Below are positions 12,501 to 23,949 of a stretch of 64,000 bases of DNA, in pieces. Source of the DNA: Omphalotus guepiniiformis (Eukaryota; Basidiomycota; Agaricomycetes; Agaricales; Omphalotaceae); NCBI GenBank assembly GCA_028554645.1, contig JAQOOI010000027.1, positions 1 through 64,000 on the forward strand, given 5' to 3'. The position numbers were made by a program, and so were the translations under genes. The notes under the pieces are model-generated. The model ran no database searches. It was given only the letters and a program-made list of their open reading frames with translations, and had not been told where the DNA came from. Positions within the stretch are counted from its first letter, which is position 1; the number at the start of each line of letters is the position of its first letter.

Positions 12501-12903
12501 TAGTATGTGATTCTTGCGGCAGGATGAACGAGGTGATCATTGGGGCGTAGGTGAAGAAAGTACGTTTCATCGAAAGCAGATATTATCAGACGAAAGGAAT
12601 CGCTGTAGCGGAGTGTGTTTGAACGAGGAGTGAGTAGCTGATGCTTGTCGAATGCTGACACAGCGGAGGTATATCTTGGATGTTGATGTCGGGGTAGAAT
12701 TTCAAGGGAAAGTGTAGAGGGGTGTGCAAATCTCTTCAGTCGGCCAGCAGGCTTGCTAGAAGCTGTGAATTTGTCGCTTCGTCAGAGGACGATCCCCGAG
12801 CGCTAGAACGACTGAAACCGAACTTGTACTTACCAGACGAAAGATCGACTACAAACAGCAGGAGCACGACGGCCAGCGCATAACATGTAGAGAAAGTAAA
12901 CAT
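9593..12903 (-). pseudogene. ADAM-family (M12B) metalloprotease, frame-broken
   Basis: On the minus strand, exon 1 (12903-12834) encodes a signal peptide (MFTFSTCYALAVVLLLFVVD). A propeptide follows (SDSFRLIISAFDETYFLHLR, PPIFEGAFSVNG-like, KDNYLRNKHELDPD, CGHDDLPFNT), then a basic RR processing site. The catalytic domain has LYMGVAADCKYVSNYGG, TFNVSLGIVELQV, CPTGTEVGIAWLG and the zinc site HEIGHNFGAI|HDC, split by an intron, with the Met-turn region FIMSPVAQ. A disintegrin/Cys-rich part follows (QQCGNGIVE, GEDC, CCDSTNLQ). A transmembrane helix (IAIPVTVVAGIVLLLLLW, about 9880-9830) and a Ser-rich tail end near 9593. Fungal ADAMs are surface metalloproteases of unclear substrate. Introns keep GT/AG ends and branch sites (GTACTAAC near 11610). 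Several one-base indels break the frame, for example in the propeptide (about 12440) and at GIVE/GEDC. Confidence 0.75.
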
Positions 12904-13403
12904 CAAAGAAATGACCGCCTAGATGATGAAGGTCAGAAACAAGTTAGATGGAAAGGCAGGTCTCTAAAGCTTGGCTCTCGGGAGCCTGATTCAGCACAGG
13001 ATATAAATGCCCGCGCTGTTCAAGGGTCCACGATCGATAGACTGACGTGAAACATACCTGCGGTAAGTGAGAAATAGAAAAGGCAGAAAGGAAAGACCTG
13101 AAGAGAACCAAGTGCACAGGCCAGTGGACGTTTCCCTTGAAGAATCGTTCACTGCGACGCACTACCCCTCAGCGGCGGAATATACCAGTTTCCAGGCCGC
13201 TTGATCGAAATCGCTACAATTATGTAATCCATTTAATAGCGCAGCATTCACGCTTAGATATAAAATTGTAAAGAAAGCCATGTTCTGACGGTGCCATGTA
13301 AATACAGTCTCGCTAGAATAATGGTACGTATCCAATACATAGTATGATCATCGTCACAAAGTCCTTCCAAGTCTCATCCAGAGAGGGGTTGGAACATTCA
13401 ACT
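12904..13403. other. Intergenic region upstream of the ADAM gene
   Basis: 500 bp between the ADAM start and the 3' end of the next minus-strand gene. A 72-codon minus frame (12944-13162) is unsupported. The region probably holds the ADAM promoter and the terminator of the secreted-protein gene. Confidence 0.4.
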
Positions 13404-14760
13404 TCAACACAGAGGTGTATGGACTAGTACTGTCGGCTGAAAGTACGCTTGTTACCTTTGCGCTGTAAAAGAGGATCAGTGAGAGACTCGAGGGGGTAGC
13501 AGAAATTACACGTACGCCTTTACCTGCGCCTTTACCTGTACCCTTAGCTGCGGTGCCAGTGGCTGCGGTGGTGCCAGTGCTACCATTGGCCGTCTAAATA
13601 TATGTTTCGATGAGTAAATTCAAGGCCTTTAAAAGACGACGCCACGTACGTTGGACGCTGCATTGTTGTTGTTCCCTCCGTTAGCTGAGACGGAGAAATA
13701 CACGCAATCATCAAGAGAGCCATGTTGTGCGACAGGGACAATCGCGGGCTGGTGGTTGGACGATGAATTGATCGAACACATTCTGTAGGCACCCGAGGGG
13801 AGACCATCAGTGACATCAGCGGTAACTACACCATTCTGCGCGGCCGTGTTAATTCCCTGTAGAGCGCAATGAGTTAAGTACGAAGATGATAATTTCGCGC
13901 TTCACACCTTGAAGAATGCAAACTTCTGCGGATCGGTTGGTGTGGTCTGTCCAAGCGAGTTCAGAGCTTCAACCACAACGTGACTATGCCCAATGATTTG
14001 GCCTTTGCTATTCAGCTGCTGTGGGGCGGCAAAATAGTTCTGTTGAGCATTGACAAAGTTGCCGGTCTCTATGTTGGTAATTGCCATCTTGATCGTGAAT
14101 GCCTTGTTCGCAGCTATAGTCCCGCCGTTGGCGGGAAAGGTGAACTTGGCGGATGGCATATTACCAACGGCGGGAATCGCTCCAATAGGGGCAGGGTTGC
14201 ATGATCCGGTTTGAATCTGCTTCCCATCTGAGTGATTATCAGTAAGAGAAGGTCAATGCGGCCAGAACTCTTTGCATACTGGTGATAGGCAGATTAGGGT
14301 AGGTCAAACAGAAATTGATGAAATTGTTTGTCGATGTCAGAGACGGGACCTGGCCTGATCATAATTCAAGCAAGTGACAAAATCAGAGGAACAGCAACTT
14401 ACCCGCTTCCGGCTGGTCCTGACCATTGTTTGCGAATCCGGTGGCAATAACTTTAGAGTCCAATGCTACCAATGCAGTAGAGATAGGGTAACCAGAGTCA
14501 TGAAAAAGCCGCATACTGAGAGACTTCTGAGGGTCGTTGTTGGTATTGCCATTATTGTTGGTTTTGGCGGCGTTCTGGGTATTCTGGCTTGCGTTCTTGT
14601 TCTGATTCCCACCGTTCTGAGATTTCTTTCCCCCACCAAAAGCACGACCGAAAGCGCGACCCACGACAAAGGAACCAGAATCAGAGATAGGTTCCGCCGA
14701 TATCTGAGTTATGAGAGGCAGAACCACAAGAAAAGACGAAAGGCAAGGCAGAAACTTCAT
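13404..14760 (-). CDS. Secreted protein of unknown function with Asn/Gly-rich N-terminus
   Basis: Six exons join in frame: 14760-14403, 14354-14280, 14227-13908, 13856-13650, 13593-13516 and 13463-13404, giving 365 residues. The start at 14760 gives a classic signal peptide (MKFLPCLSSFLVVLPLITQ). An upstream in-frame ATG at 14787 would add nine residues and bury it. After an RAFGRAFGGGKK stretch comes an Asn/Gln/Gly-rich linker. A folded region of about 220 residues follows, with motifs such as FINFCLTYPNLPIT, FTFPANGGTIAANKAFTIKM, NFVNAQQNYFAAPQQL, GHSHVVVEALNSLG and AYRMCSINSSSNHQP. The tail is Thr/Gly/Lys-rich. I recognise this as a type of conserved basidiomycete secreted protein but know no function. 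Unlike its neighbours, all splice sites and frames are clean. Confidence 0.8.
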
Positions 14761-15718
14761 TGTGTCTATAGAGAGCAAAAGCTTCACAGAAGTCAGGAAG
14801 AAAGAACGTGGGGTGAAGTATAGACCAAGAGGCTCGCACTAGGGAGCAGAAGGGTAAGAAACGGGAATCGAGCACACAATCTGGACTCACGAAAGAAACA
14901 AAACCAGGCAGCACTGCTGCAATATGAACGAGGGAGGTGGCGGAAAGGGAGAACAGGCAAAGATTGAAAATCGTAAACGCAGAACCTCCTTTATACCGGA
15001 AGCCGAGCTCCGAGCAACACAAATATTTCAATAAAATGGAGCCTTTTCAAGCATGCTCATTATTGTACCCTAAAACGCAGTCGCCGATCGAAACCTCGAT
15101 CTTCTTCATAATGTCTTGAAACTGTGATCGTAAAGCCAAAGAGTTGAACCTAGGTCTGAACAATCAGGAAAAAGGTCAAAACTTGGGCAGAGAAATGAAG
15201 AACTAGTTAGTTTTTGGGACTATCAGGAAGGGAATGCCAAGCTTTGAACCTAACGTGAATGGCGACCGTTGCAACTTGCTCTTTCGCGTACTCGTCAAAG
15301 CCAAGAGATTATCGAGAAAATTATTGGCGTTGCCTTCGCGTTGCCCTCGTCCGGTGGTTGTGGTACATAAACACGGTGTCTTGAAACAAGGTCGGCAGTA
15401 TGTATACGCAGGATGCATATGCTCGATTGGAGAATACTCCTGAGCACGACTGCAGAATGACTTCTATGTCCATATCCTGACTCTTGTCATGTTGCCAGCA
15501 CACGAGAGCGTTGATGGAAAGGAAAATGTCCCACCGGGCCCCGCAACTCTGCCGAGTCTGCGAAATCAGAAACTCGCTACATACGAGATATGGACGTCAG
15601 TGCCAAGTCTTAGCGAGGAGACTTGAGGGGAGTGACCGTCACCGATGATTAGTCATACCGTCACACGTTGGTGCCGTCCTTCGTGACATACAAACGTTTT
15701 CGTTAATTGTCGACCATC
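14761..15718. other. Intergenic region between the secreted-protein gene and Mago nashi
   Basis: About 0.96 kb separating divergent genes. Overlapping short frames at 15203-15503 on both strands have no recognisable features. The region should include both promoters. No RNA gene was seen. Confidence 0.45.
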
Positions 15719-16488
15719 ATGAGCTCACAAGACAACGATCCTTTTTACCTCAGGCAAGTTCAACGGCTAGCTATAATCACTGTTGATACTCACATTCTCT
15801 GAATCGTTAGATACTAGTACGTGAACTTCCAATAGGTTTTTACGCCCCATTTCATGATTTTGTTAGTACTGGCCATTCTGGGAAGCACGGGCACGAGTTT
15901 CTCGAGTTTGAGTACTCGCATGGGCGGTTGCGATACGCGAACAACTCGAATTATAGGAATGACAGTCTTATCCGGAAAGAAATGTGGGTGTAATTCTGGT
16001 TTTTGTCGGGAGACATAGCGGCTGACGAACTTCCAGTGTGGGTGGGCCCTTTGGTCGTGAAGGAGCTTAAGAGGATAATCGAGGCTAGTGAAATCACCAA
16101 GGAAGTTGTCGTGATATATGGATCTTTGTTTGTCTTTTCTTATTCTGTGCAGGGAAGATGACACGAACTGGCCCAAGAAGAACATTGTCGGGAAGCAAGA
16201 GTTGGAGATCCGTATTGGGAACGATCATATAGCGTTTGAGGTTTGTCAATATATAGTTTGGGGTTCTGTGCGCGTCTCTGAATTAAGTTTTTGCAGGACT
16301 GGCGAAAATTGGATCTCTGATCGACATTCAGGATAGCGAGGACCCAGAAGGACTACGCGTGTTTTATTATCTGATTCAGGATTTGAGGGTATGCCGTGTG
16401 CTTGTTGAAAATAGTCTGCGTTACTTACGCCCTGCAGTGCCTGGTCTTTTCCCTCATCTCACTGCACTTCAAGATCAAGCCCATTTAA
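15719..16488 (+). pseudogene. mago: Mago nashi (exon junction complex core), frame-broken
   Basis: The start MSSQDNDPFYLR (15719-15753) is followed by [120 protein letters not shown] and [16 protein letters not shown], with a stop at 16488. This is nearly the whole Mago protein, one of the most conserved eukaryotic proteins. It pairs with Y14 in the exon junction complex. The first intron uses a GC donor (CAG|GCAAGT), a known minor class. Two junctions, before WVGP and before EDDTN, and the start of the TAKIG exon are off by one or two G residues. The gene as given is not translatable. Given its extreme conservation, sequence error is a serious alternative. Confidence 0.8.
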
Positions 16489-16896
16489 ACGCAAGGTTCC
16501 CTGCGACAGAAAGGTGCTGCCTCGTGGATGTACTACGACATTGGCGGACGTCATTGCACGACTAGACTGTTCGACGTCGCCCTCATTCCGTCATTGCGTC
16601 AAGAAAACGTGTGTTCTACAATTTTAGGTGGGCCTCGGTCTTGACATGCGTACCATTGTGCGCTGTACTGACGACAGTCGTAGGTTGATAAAACTTCTTT
16701 GCTGTAAATAATGTATATGCTTCGAATCAGAACATCATTTCACTTGCTTCATATTGTGTTCGCGAGAATTTCGGCACTATTTCGATTGCTCACTTTACGC
16801 TCAAAAGGTATAGTGTAAAAGTATTATTGGCCAATGACATGTAATGTTTTGTGTATACCCACCAGTTCTAACGGCCAGATGAGATGCGGGTATTGT
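16489..16896. other. Intergenic region between converging Mago and MPP-beta genes
   Basis: About 400 bp of AT-rich DNA between two 3' ends, likely 3' UTRs and polyadenylation signals. No gene was seen. Confidence 0.5.
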
Positions 16897-18400
16897 CTAG
16901 TAGATCATAGACGACATGTCAGAGCGAATACGGTTGTAATCGAGCAGACCCTCAATGCTTCCGACAGCAGCAAGAGCAAACTGAAAAAAATAATGAGTGA
17001 TCAGAACTTGTATGTGTAAAACCGTACTCACGTCTTTGTCCCATAGGTAGGCTTTGGCAACACGCTTTATGTCGTCAACAGTGACGGCGTCGACGGCATT
17101 CTCAATCTGTGCAGGGGTCATTCTCTTTCCGCTGGTGACAATCTGTCTTCCAATATCCTCGGCAATAGCTGTAGATCCATCGAGAGAAAGTAATAGACCG
17201 GCCTTGAGCTGACTCTTGGCACGCTCAACTTCGCCTTCAGTGGGAGCAATGCTCATTCGCGCCCATTCCTTGAGAGTGAAGTGCATGACATCGTCCAGAT
17301 TCACGAGGTTCTCTGAGACGAGATAGATACCCCATAGACCGGTGTCAGAATATGAGGTAGAGAAGGACATGAAAGAGTTGGCGAGATTGTTGGAAGAGAT
17401 GATGTGAGAAAGACGGGAGGAGAGAAGGGGAGAAGCGCCAAGAGAACGGTCCCAGTTGCCAAAGATGGACTGCATGACCATCATGGGGAAGTAGTCGGGA
17501 GAGGACCAGCCGACACCTTCGACGGCGATGGCAATGTTGGCTGTAGGGATATCGTCGTCACGGACACGGACCTCGGAGCCAACAAAGGTGGGTTTGCGGT
17601 CCACGGAGAGACGGCCGAGAGGGAGGGGGTTGGAGGAAACGGGTAGAGAGGAAAAGTGCTTCTCTGCAAGCTTGACAAGCGAAGAGTGGTCGACACCACC
17701 AGTACCGACAAGGACCATGCGGTCGGCAGTGTAGTTGGTTTTGATGTAGGAAGCAAGGTCGTCACGCTGGATAGAAAGGATGTTCTTCTTGGGACCGAGG
17801 ATGGTACGGCCTAGAGGCTGACCCTGGAAAGCGACTGAGTGAAGGTGGTCAAAAACGACTTCCTCTAGCTGCTTGTCGACCTCTTGCTGTTCACGAAGAA
17901 TAACATCTCGCTCGCGCTCAATGGCACCTGCCTCGAGCTTGGAGTTCTGGAGAATGTCACTGATGATGTCAACGGCTGCGGGGACGTCCTTGGAAAAACT
18001 CTTTGCGTAGTAGACGGTCTGCTCGCGAGAGGTGTAGGCGTTAAGATGTGCGCCAATGTTTTCAACCTCCAGCTCCAGAGCGTGCTGGGAGCGACGACCA
18101 GTACCCTTGAAAGCCATGTGCTCGAGAAAGTGGGCGGTACCGTTTGTCTTGTCTGTCTCTGCACGAGAACCAGCATCGATCCAAACACCAACGGTAGCTG
18201 TCTGAGTTGAAGGATGGGACTCTGTAGCTACGGTAAGGCCATTGGAAAGAGTGGAAATTTCAGTCAAGGGGCCGAGGTTTGTAGCAGTAGCAAACGACCG
18301 AATTGACCGCTAAATAACTGTTAATAAAATCTGAGTACATTTACACTAACTGTTGGCTCACTGGACTGCGCGCAGCGCTTCTGAGGACGCGACTGAGCAT
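16897..18400 (-). CDS. MAS1: Mitochondrial processing peptidase beta subunit (MPP-beta)
   Basis: Three exons join in frame: 18400-18362, 18309-17032 and 16980-16897, giving 466 residues. The first exon and start of the second (MLSRVLRSAARSP then RSIRSFATATN) form an arginine-rich, acid-free mitochondrial presequence. The M16 metallopeptidase domain begins at TEISTLSNGLTVATE. It has the inverse zinc motif HFLEHMAFKGT, then NAYTSREQTVYYAK and the downstream glutamate region (VILREQQEVDK). The second half contains SYSDTGLWGIYLV. The intact HxxEH identifies the catalytic beta subunit rather than alpha. MPP removes presequences from imported precursors in the matrix. Length and domain layout are normal. 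The last exon supplies FALAAVGSIEGLLDYNRIRS. It is tandem with Trs31, with 112 bp between them. Confidence 0.92.
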
Positions 18401-18425
18401 CGTAGAAGAGAGAGAGAGAGAAAGC
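18401..18425 (-). promoter_or_regulatory. CT-rich tract immediately upstream of the MPP-beta start
   Basis: On the minus strand a run of CT repeats directly precedes the ATG. Pyrimidine-rich leaders or transcription start zones of this kind are common just upstream of strongly expressed fungal genes. The role is inferred. Confidence 0.4.
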
Positions 18426-18512
18426 AAAGACGTTGTGCAAAGTTGTTTTCGCCGTGAACTTCCGATTGTATTACAAATCAATAATGATAGGGTTAAGGTT
18501 TATTGAACTAGA

Positions 18513-19235
18513 CTATTTTAACAACTCTTCTCTGTCCAAAACAGACTTTTCGAGCTTGATGAGAATTGTAGTGCGTAAAGGGTACTGGGAATTGGGGGTA
18601 TGATGTGCGGTGACACGAGCAGGCTGAATTGGGTCAGAAATAGAAAGAGAGGGAGTAAAAAAGAAGGGACTAACAAAGCCTAGACCATCCAGGACGGCTT
18701 CGACTATGCCGGCGGTAAAGGAAGAGCAACTGAGCTGGGAGAGGTCGCGAGGGACAGAGATGTGACGTTCAATGATGGGGTCGTTGTCTATGATCATGTC
18801 TAGATAGAGAATGAGAAAAATTGAGAGAGATGAATGGAGGATAATAGACTCACACTCGTCGCCGTTCTCTACACTCTTTTCGATAGCATCGGCTGGCCTG
18901 CCGAAGACAGCACGCCAGACCTGGGTGTGTATTGACATGAGTGCAGGCAATAAACGAGTCTCTCGCTTGGGAGCCTTTGAAGAAGACTCTGCACGATACA
19001 CGGAGAGCTCAAGGACACGAGTGCCTATACGATAGCCGAGGGTATTGAGCCTGAAAAGAGATGAGAAAAAGAGCAAAAAAAGAGAGAAAAAAAAGAGAAA
19101 CCTTCTCTCGAGATCATTGATACCACTAACCCTGCTTTGAGAATACTGCACAAGCTGCGAAAAAAGAAAAGAAAAAGCAGAGGCAGAGACCTCCTGGAGA
19201 CGAGACTTGTTGAGATTGCGATCGTAAATGGACAT
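18513..19235 (-). CDS. TRS31: TRAPP complex subunit Trs31/TRAPPC5
   Basis: Four exons join in frame: 19235-19102, 19050-18854, 18799-18675 and 18623-18513, giving 188 residues. The protein starts MSIYDRNLNKSRLQEVSAS and continues FSFLFSQLVQYSQSRV, LNTLGYRIGTRVLEL, RETRLLPALMSIHTQVWRAV, FGRPADAIEKS, MIIDNDPIIERHISVPRDLS, CSSFTAGIVEAVLDGLGF and TTILIKLEKSVL. This is the Bet3-family fold of Trs31. The FGRxAD..EKS motif and the FxaGIVEAvL helix are typical. It is a core subunit of TRAPP, the Rab GEF for ER-Golgi traffic. The conserved start at 19235 is preferred to an in-frame ATG ten codons upstream, because family members begin near MSIYDR. Introns are short and pyrimidine-rich. It shares a 97-bp divergent region with the phosphatase gene. 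Confidence 0.9.
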   Translation of the reverse strand: MSIYDRNLNKSRLQEVSASAFSFLFSQLVQYSQSRVSGINDLERRFLFFFSLFLLFFSSLFRLNTLGYRIGTRVLELSVYRAESSSKAPKRETRLLPALMSIHTQVWRAVFGRPADAIEKSVENGDECESIILHSSLSIFLILYLDMIIDNDPIIERHISVPRDLSQLSCSSFTAGIVEAVLDGLGFVSPFFFTPSLSISDPIQPARVTAHHTPNSQYPLRTTILIKLEKSVLDREELLK

Positions 19236-19332
19236 GGAGCAAGAGAGTCGAGAACATGACGTCATTTCCTGAGGGGAGTATTTGTTCCTGCCCTTTCGAC
19301 TCCTTTTCCCCCCAAAAGCCAGCAAAGTCAGC
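19236..19332. promoter_or_regulatory. Short divergent promoter region Trs31 / tyrosine phosphatase
   Basis: Only 97 bp separate the two start codons, so both promoters must share this stretch or lie within the neighbour's transcribed leader. It contains a C/T-rich block (about 19290-19315). No TATA box is obvious. Confidence 0.5.
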
Positions 19333-22300
19333 ATGGATTTCTTTTCAAACAGACCAGATCCGCCTGACAGCACTGATAACACGCATACATTCGCAAAGGC
19401 CGTCCTCGACAGATCTGTTTCGAATCCCCTCTTCACCCCCGCCGCTCTCAATCCTCCCACAACCACCGCCAGTCCCATTCCTCTCGTTCCTTCTGCTGCT
19501 TTTCCTTCTCTCGACCCAGACAAGCTTCAAGAGCTTCTTTCTTCTCCAGGTGTTCTTTGTATCGATATTAGACCACATGCTGCATACACCTTGGCTCGTA
19601 TTCCCAATGCCCTCTCCCTCTCCGTACCTTCCACTCTTTTGAAGCGTCCCCTTTTTTCTCTCGAACGTCTTCTTCAGATGTTGCCTTCACCTGCTGCCCG
19701 AAATCGCTTTTCTCAGTGGAAAAAAGCTACCACGATCGTCGTTTATGACGTAGATTCAGCTGGCTCTTCAGCTGGTCCTCTCCCAGAGGGAAACAACATT
19801 CTCGGTCTCTTGCGCAAATTCGCTACAGACTCTTCCGGTGGGACTACCTATTCAGGTCAGCTTTTCTGGCTCAAGGGCGGCTTCCAGAGAGTCTGGAGAG
19901 AAAAGAGGTCTCTCGTCGATGTAGGTGACCCAGAGACTGAACTCGAGGACGACGATCCTGCTTTATCTCTTGCTCCTTCTGCTCCTTCTGCTCCCGCTCT
20001 TCGTCCTCAGCACCTCTCAATCACGGCCTTTGGATCAACTTCCACCACCGTCTCTCTTCCAAGGAAATTGCCCACATCCACACTCAGCGCTTCCAGGGGA
20101 AATGCGCTCTCGCTCCATAACCAGACTCCTACAACTCCCCCTTTGCCTGTCAATCCCTTTTTTGACACCATCAGGCAGAACGTTGAGCTGTCTCATGTGA
20201 GTCGTCCGACTCTTCTGTTACCCCCTTCTCTCCTTGTTGATCTCCTCTTTAGGGTGTCACTGAGCGAATCCCTCTTCGGCTTCCCAAACGCGTCCGACAC
20301 CGTCTCAACGAGCTGCCTTTTGACTGGCTAAAGGAGATTGGCAGGCGCTCAGATCTCAAATGTGATGATTCTGATGATCCTGATGTTACCATCGTTTCTA
20401 AACGAGTCGATCCCACACCCTCTCGCGCTCGTCCGATCACGCCTCCAGATCCTGCCCTCGTCGATGCGGGTATGGAAGCTCTAGCTATGCAGTTTTACAG
20501 AATCGAGCTCGCCGAGCAGCGACGCTTGATCGGCGTCATGCAGCACCATTCCAAAGAGAGCGATGGTCCTGCTTTGAGGAAGAATACTTCCAATTCGGAA
20601 AGCACCTCGTCCAGAGACAGCCTGGAGGATGACGATGGCGATGTTCAAATGCGTGGTTCCACCTCTCCCAAGAGCCCAGGATCCTCAACACTTTGGAAGA
20701 ACGAGAAAGAGGACGGAAAGAAGAAGAAGCAGAAGAAGAAGCAGAAGAAGGCGACGTCCTCTCCTCAAGAAGACAAACAACTTTTCGGAAACCTTGGTGG
20801 CTCCAAAAAGTTAGACACTCGTCCCTTCCCATACAGTATTACCGCTGGGGTGGAAAAGGGCGCAAAGAACCGGTAGGTATCAGAACGTTTTGTTGCAACG
20901 TGCCCCTACTCATCGTGCATTAGCTATCGTCACATTTGGCCGTTTGAACACGCCCGGGTCAGATTGCATCAAAGGAGATCTCCGCCTGCTTCTTCTTATC
21001 CTCCGTTTTTCGCGTCAGCATCCACCTCTTCGTTACCTCTGTCGTCGACGGCTGCCTCCAACTCTTTCCATCTGCACTTGCCGTTCTCAATCCGACCCCC
21101 TTCAGGCGCACTGACGGGGCCGATTTCATCTTTCCCGCTCATGAGGTCTTTCTCTGCCAGTCCAAGAGGACGAAACAAACCCACTGGTTTGGGATTGACG
21201 GCCAAACCTTCCTTCACGTTTGGAGCTTCGAGCTCTTTTACTCAGATGCAGCAGCGCGCTGGGCCCGGGTCTGGATCGGGAGGTGAGGAGACGACCGAGA
21301 GTGAACAGGAACACGAAGATGTGCACGGCTCCGGCACAGAGCATGACGACTATGTGAATGCATCCTACGTCCAGCCTCTCTGTACGCGCAAGAGGTATAT
21401 TGCCACGCAAGGCCCGTTGGAAGCTACCTTTACTGATTTCTGGACGTGAGCTAATCCCTCTATCAATATGGTAGCCCGCAACTAATTGTCTTGGTAGGCT
21501 TGTGTATCAACAAAATGTGCATGTCATTGTCATGCTCACGCGGGAAATTGAAGGGTCTATGATCAAATGCGGCCCGTACTGGAAGGGTGAAGTGTTTGGC
21601 CCTCTCCGTCTCCGACTTTCCCATGTAGAAGGTCGAGAGGAAGAGGGCAGAGACGATTCCGTCAAAAAGGATGCTGGAGGGTTTTTCAATCTTCAGGATT
21701 CTCAACCTGATCCGAAATCTGCAGATTCGATCATTAAGAGAGTTTTTCACCTCTCGCACACCTCTTACCCTCACCTGCCGCCGAGAAAAGTCGTGCAGCT
21801 ACAGTACCTGGGTTGGCCCGACATGAACGTCCCTGATGACCCTCGCGGAGTGCTCACGTTGATTCAAGAGGTGGACCGCGCTGTGGAGGATGCCACGTTT
21901 TTGGACGGCGAGGTCGAATACGACGAACAGGCGCTCAATACTCCCTCCGGACGTTCCAAACTACCTCGGTCGGCTTCGGACGAGGCACTTGATCGCAACA
22001 CAGGTATTGCAAAGCATGCGCTCGGGCGCAAACATGCTCCAGTCTTGCTGCATTGCTCTGCTGGTGTTGGTAGGACTGGAGGATTTATCGCTATAGATGC
22101 CGTCTTGGATGGGATCAGGAGAGAGGTGAGGAAGAATGTGGAGAATATGCGTGCGGATGTGCCCGCCACGCCGATGGAGGTTGATCTTCCAAAAGATGTT
22201 GATGGTGCTTTTGGACCTTTCAAGACGATAGCCATAGCTACCAAGCACAGCGGTGATATATTGCATGTTCCCGTACACAACGGCTCTTCGAATAGTCGTT

Positions 22301-23949
22301 CGGTAAGCGACGTTTCTGATTTGCGTAAGACCACCGTTGGACCTCAAGCTGATGATATTACTACCCCTCCTGCTCGTGTATCTCCAACGCAGGTTCTGAC
22401 GAAATCTGCATTGGAAGAGCCTGCTTTACGATCGCCAGTGCACAATGCTGCTAGCAAGAGATTGAAGGAGGAGGCGTCGACAAGGATGTGGGCAGAGGAT
22501 GTCTCGGATCAAACTGGTCATCATGGAAGAGCAAAACGTGTCGAGCAGGTGAGGAGAGAATCGCATTCTCAGTCACGACTTAGTGAGCTGGATCACGTTC
22601 CGCAGCTAAAGGACGCATCTTCCGGTACTGGTGACGATAATTGGAGCTCACATGCAGATTGCGAATCGACTCACAGCCGACCTATCGACTCCCCTCCTTA
22701 CGAGTTTCCTTCCTCAGTCGAAGAGTCGACGTCCAATTCAGGCGACTCGTTTGGGTTTAAGCACCATTTGTCCAAGCATAGCGGGTTACCTCTGTCTTCA
22801 TCATCAGGTACTTCCCTGTCTTCCTTGCGATCGGCTACCAAGCATCTCAAGTCGGCGCATCGCGATGAATCAAGGTTGCGAACATGGTCTGCACCACTGT
22901 CTGGCCACGATGTTATACTAAGTTCTGGGGTTTCGAGTGGGGGTGACAAGGGTGTGACCAGCGACATGGAGATTTCGCGTCCTGCCAGCAGTGCTAAAGG
23001 TGAAGCTCGTACATTGCAGGATTCGCCCTCACCTCTTGGCACAAGTGGCGATCGCGGCACACCCTCGGCACCTGGCTTATTGTCTCCTTCCAGATCTCTT
23101 TCCCCCAGTGGCACGGGCAGCGGTGGTAGCAGTAGCATAGACAGGTTATCAGCACCACCTTCTGGCGATGATGGTTCAAACGCGGACAAGTCTAGTTCCA
23201 ACTCCGGCTCTGGTTCAGTGCCACAATCTAGCTCTGCATCTGATCTTATGTCAGTATCCGCACCGATTGCTGCAATTGCGGCAGCGCCCAGAGCTGTCGT
23301 ACAGGTATCTTACGACCAACCTCTTTCCGTGGCAAAATCGCTGTCGATGCCCACTGCCAATTCGACTATGATCAGTGGTCATCGGTTGCAACCACTTGAC
23401 ATGAAGAATGTTGGTAAGACTCCCCGAGCTTCTTTCGACTATGCGCAGCCTCGCACGCTTCATGGAGACCAGTCACCCAAGTCACTGAGTGACTACGAGG
23501 AGCCGCTATGGGAAGTACTGCAGGATATGCGTGAGCAGAGAATGAGCCTCTGTCAGAGTTTGCGGCAATATGTGTTCGTCCACGCAGCGGTTATCGAGGG
23601 CGCGTTGATGGTTATGGATGAGGAGTGGGAAAGGGTCAAGGTCGGATCGACAACTTCAGCCAAGGCAGAACCTCCTACTAGTTGTGTCATGCACTTGCAC
23701 AAAAATTCAGGCTCCTCTATTCCCACTATCACTACTTCAACTGCTAGCACTACGGGAAAACGAGTGGCGAGCCCTACCGAACTTCCGAAAGAGGATAAGA
23801 AGGGAGGGCGGCTGCTGTTCAAGAAGCCGAGTCTGAAGCGAAAGGGTGGGGGTAGTTCTGATGAGTCTTTAGATAGTCCGGCGAAATCGAAGGAAGATTT
23901 GGATACTAATGCGACTTTGTTTCATCCACCCCCAGTATCTATGTCGTAG
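19333..23949 (+). CDS. Rhodanese + protein tyrosine phosphatase with a large insert in the catalytic domain
   Basis: Four exons join in frame: 19333-20196, 20253-20872, 20924-21445 and 21498-23949, giving 1,485 residues. Residues of about 60-200 form a rhodanese-like domain (VLCIDIRPHAAYTLARIPNA, YSGQLFWLKGGFQRVW) as found in fungal MAP-kinase tyrosine phosphatases. The catalytic domain follows: NRYRHIWPFEHARVRL (exon 2/3 junction), DYVNASYV, RYIATQGPLEATFTDFW, the WPD loop (LGWPDMNVP) and the P-loop HCSAGVGRTGG (about 22052-22084). The Q-loop segment (QRMSLCQSLRQYVFVHAAVI) is found only at about 23537-23596. It is separated from the P-loop by close to 490 residues of Ser-rich low-complexity sequence. 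Family knowledge suggests dephosphorylation of MAP kinases. All catalytic motifs are present, so it should be active. Paired basic and Ser/Thr-rich stretches could be regulatory phosphosites. Confidence 0.88.
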
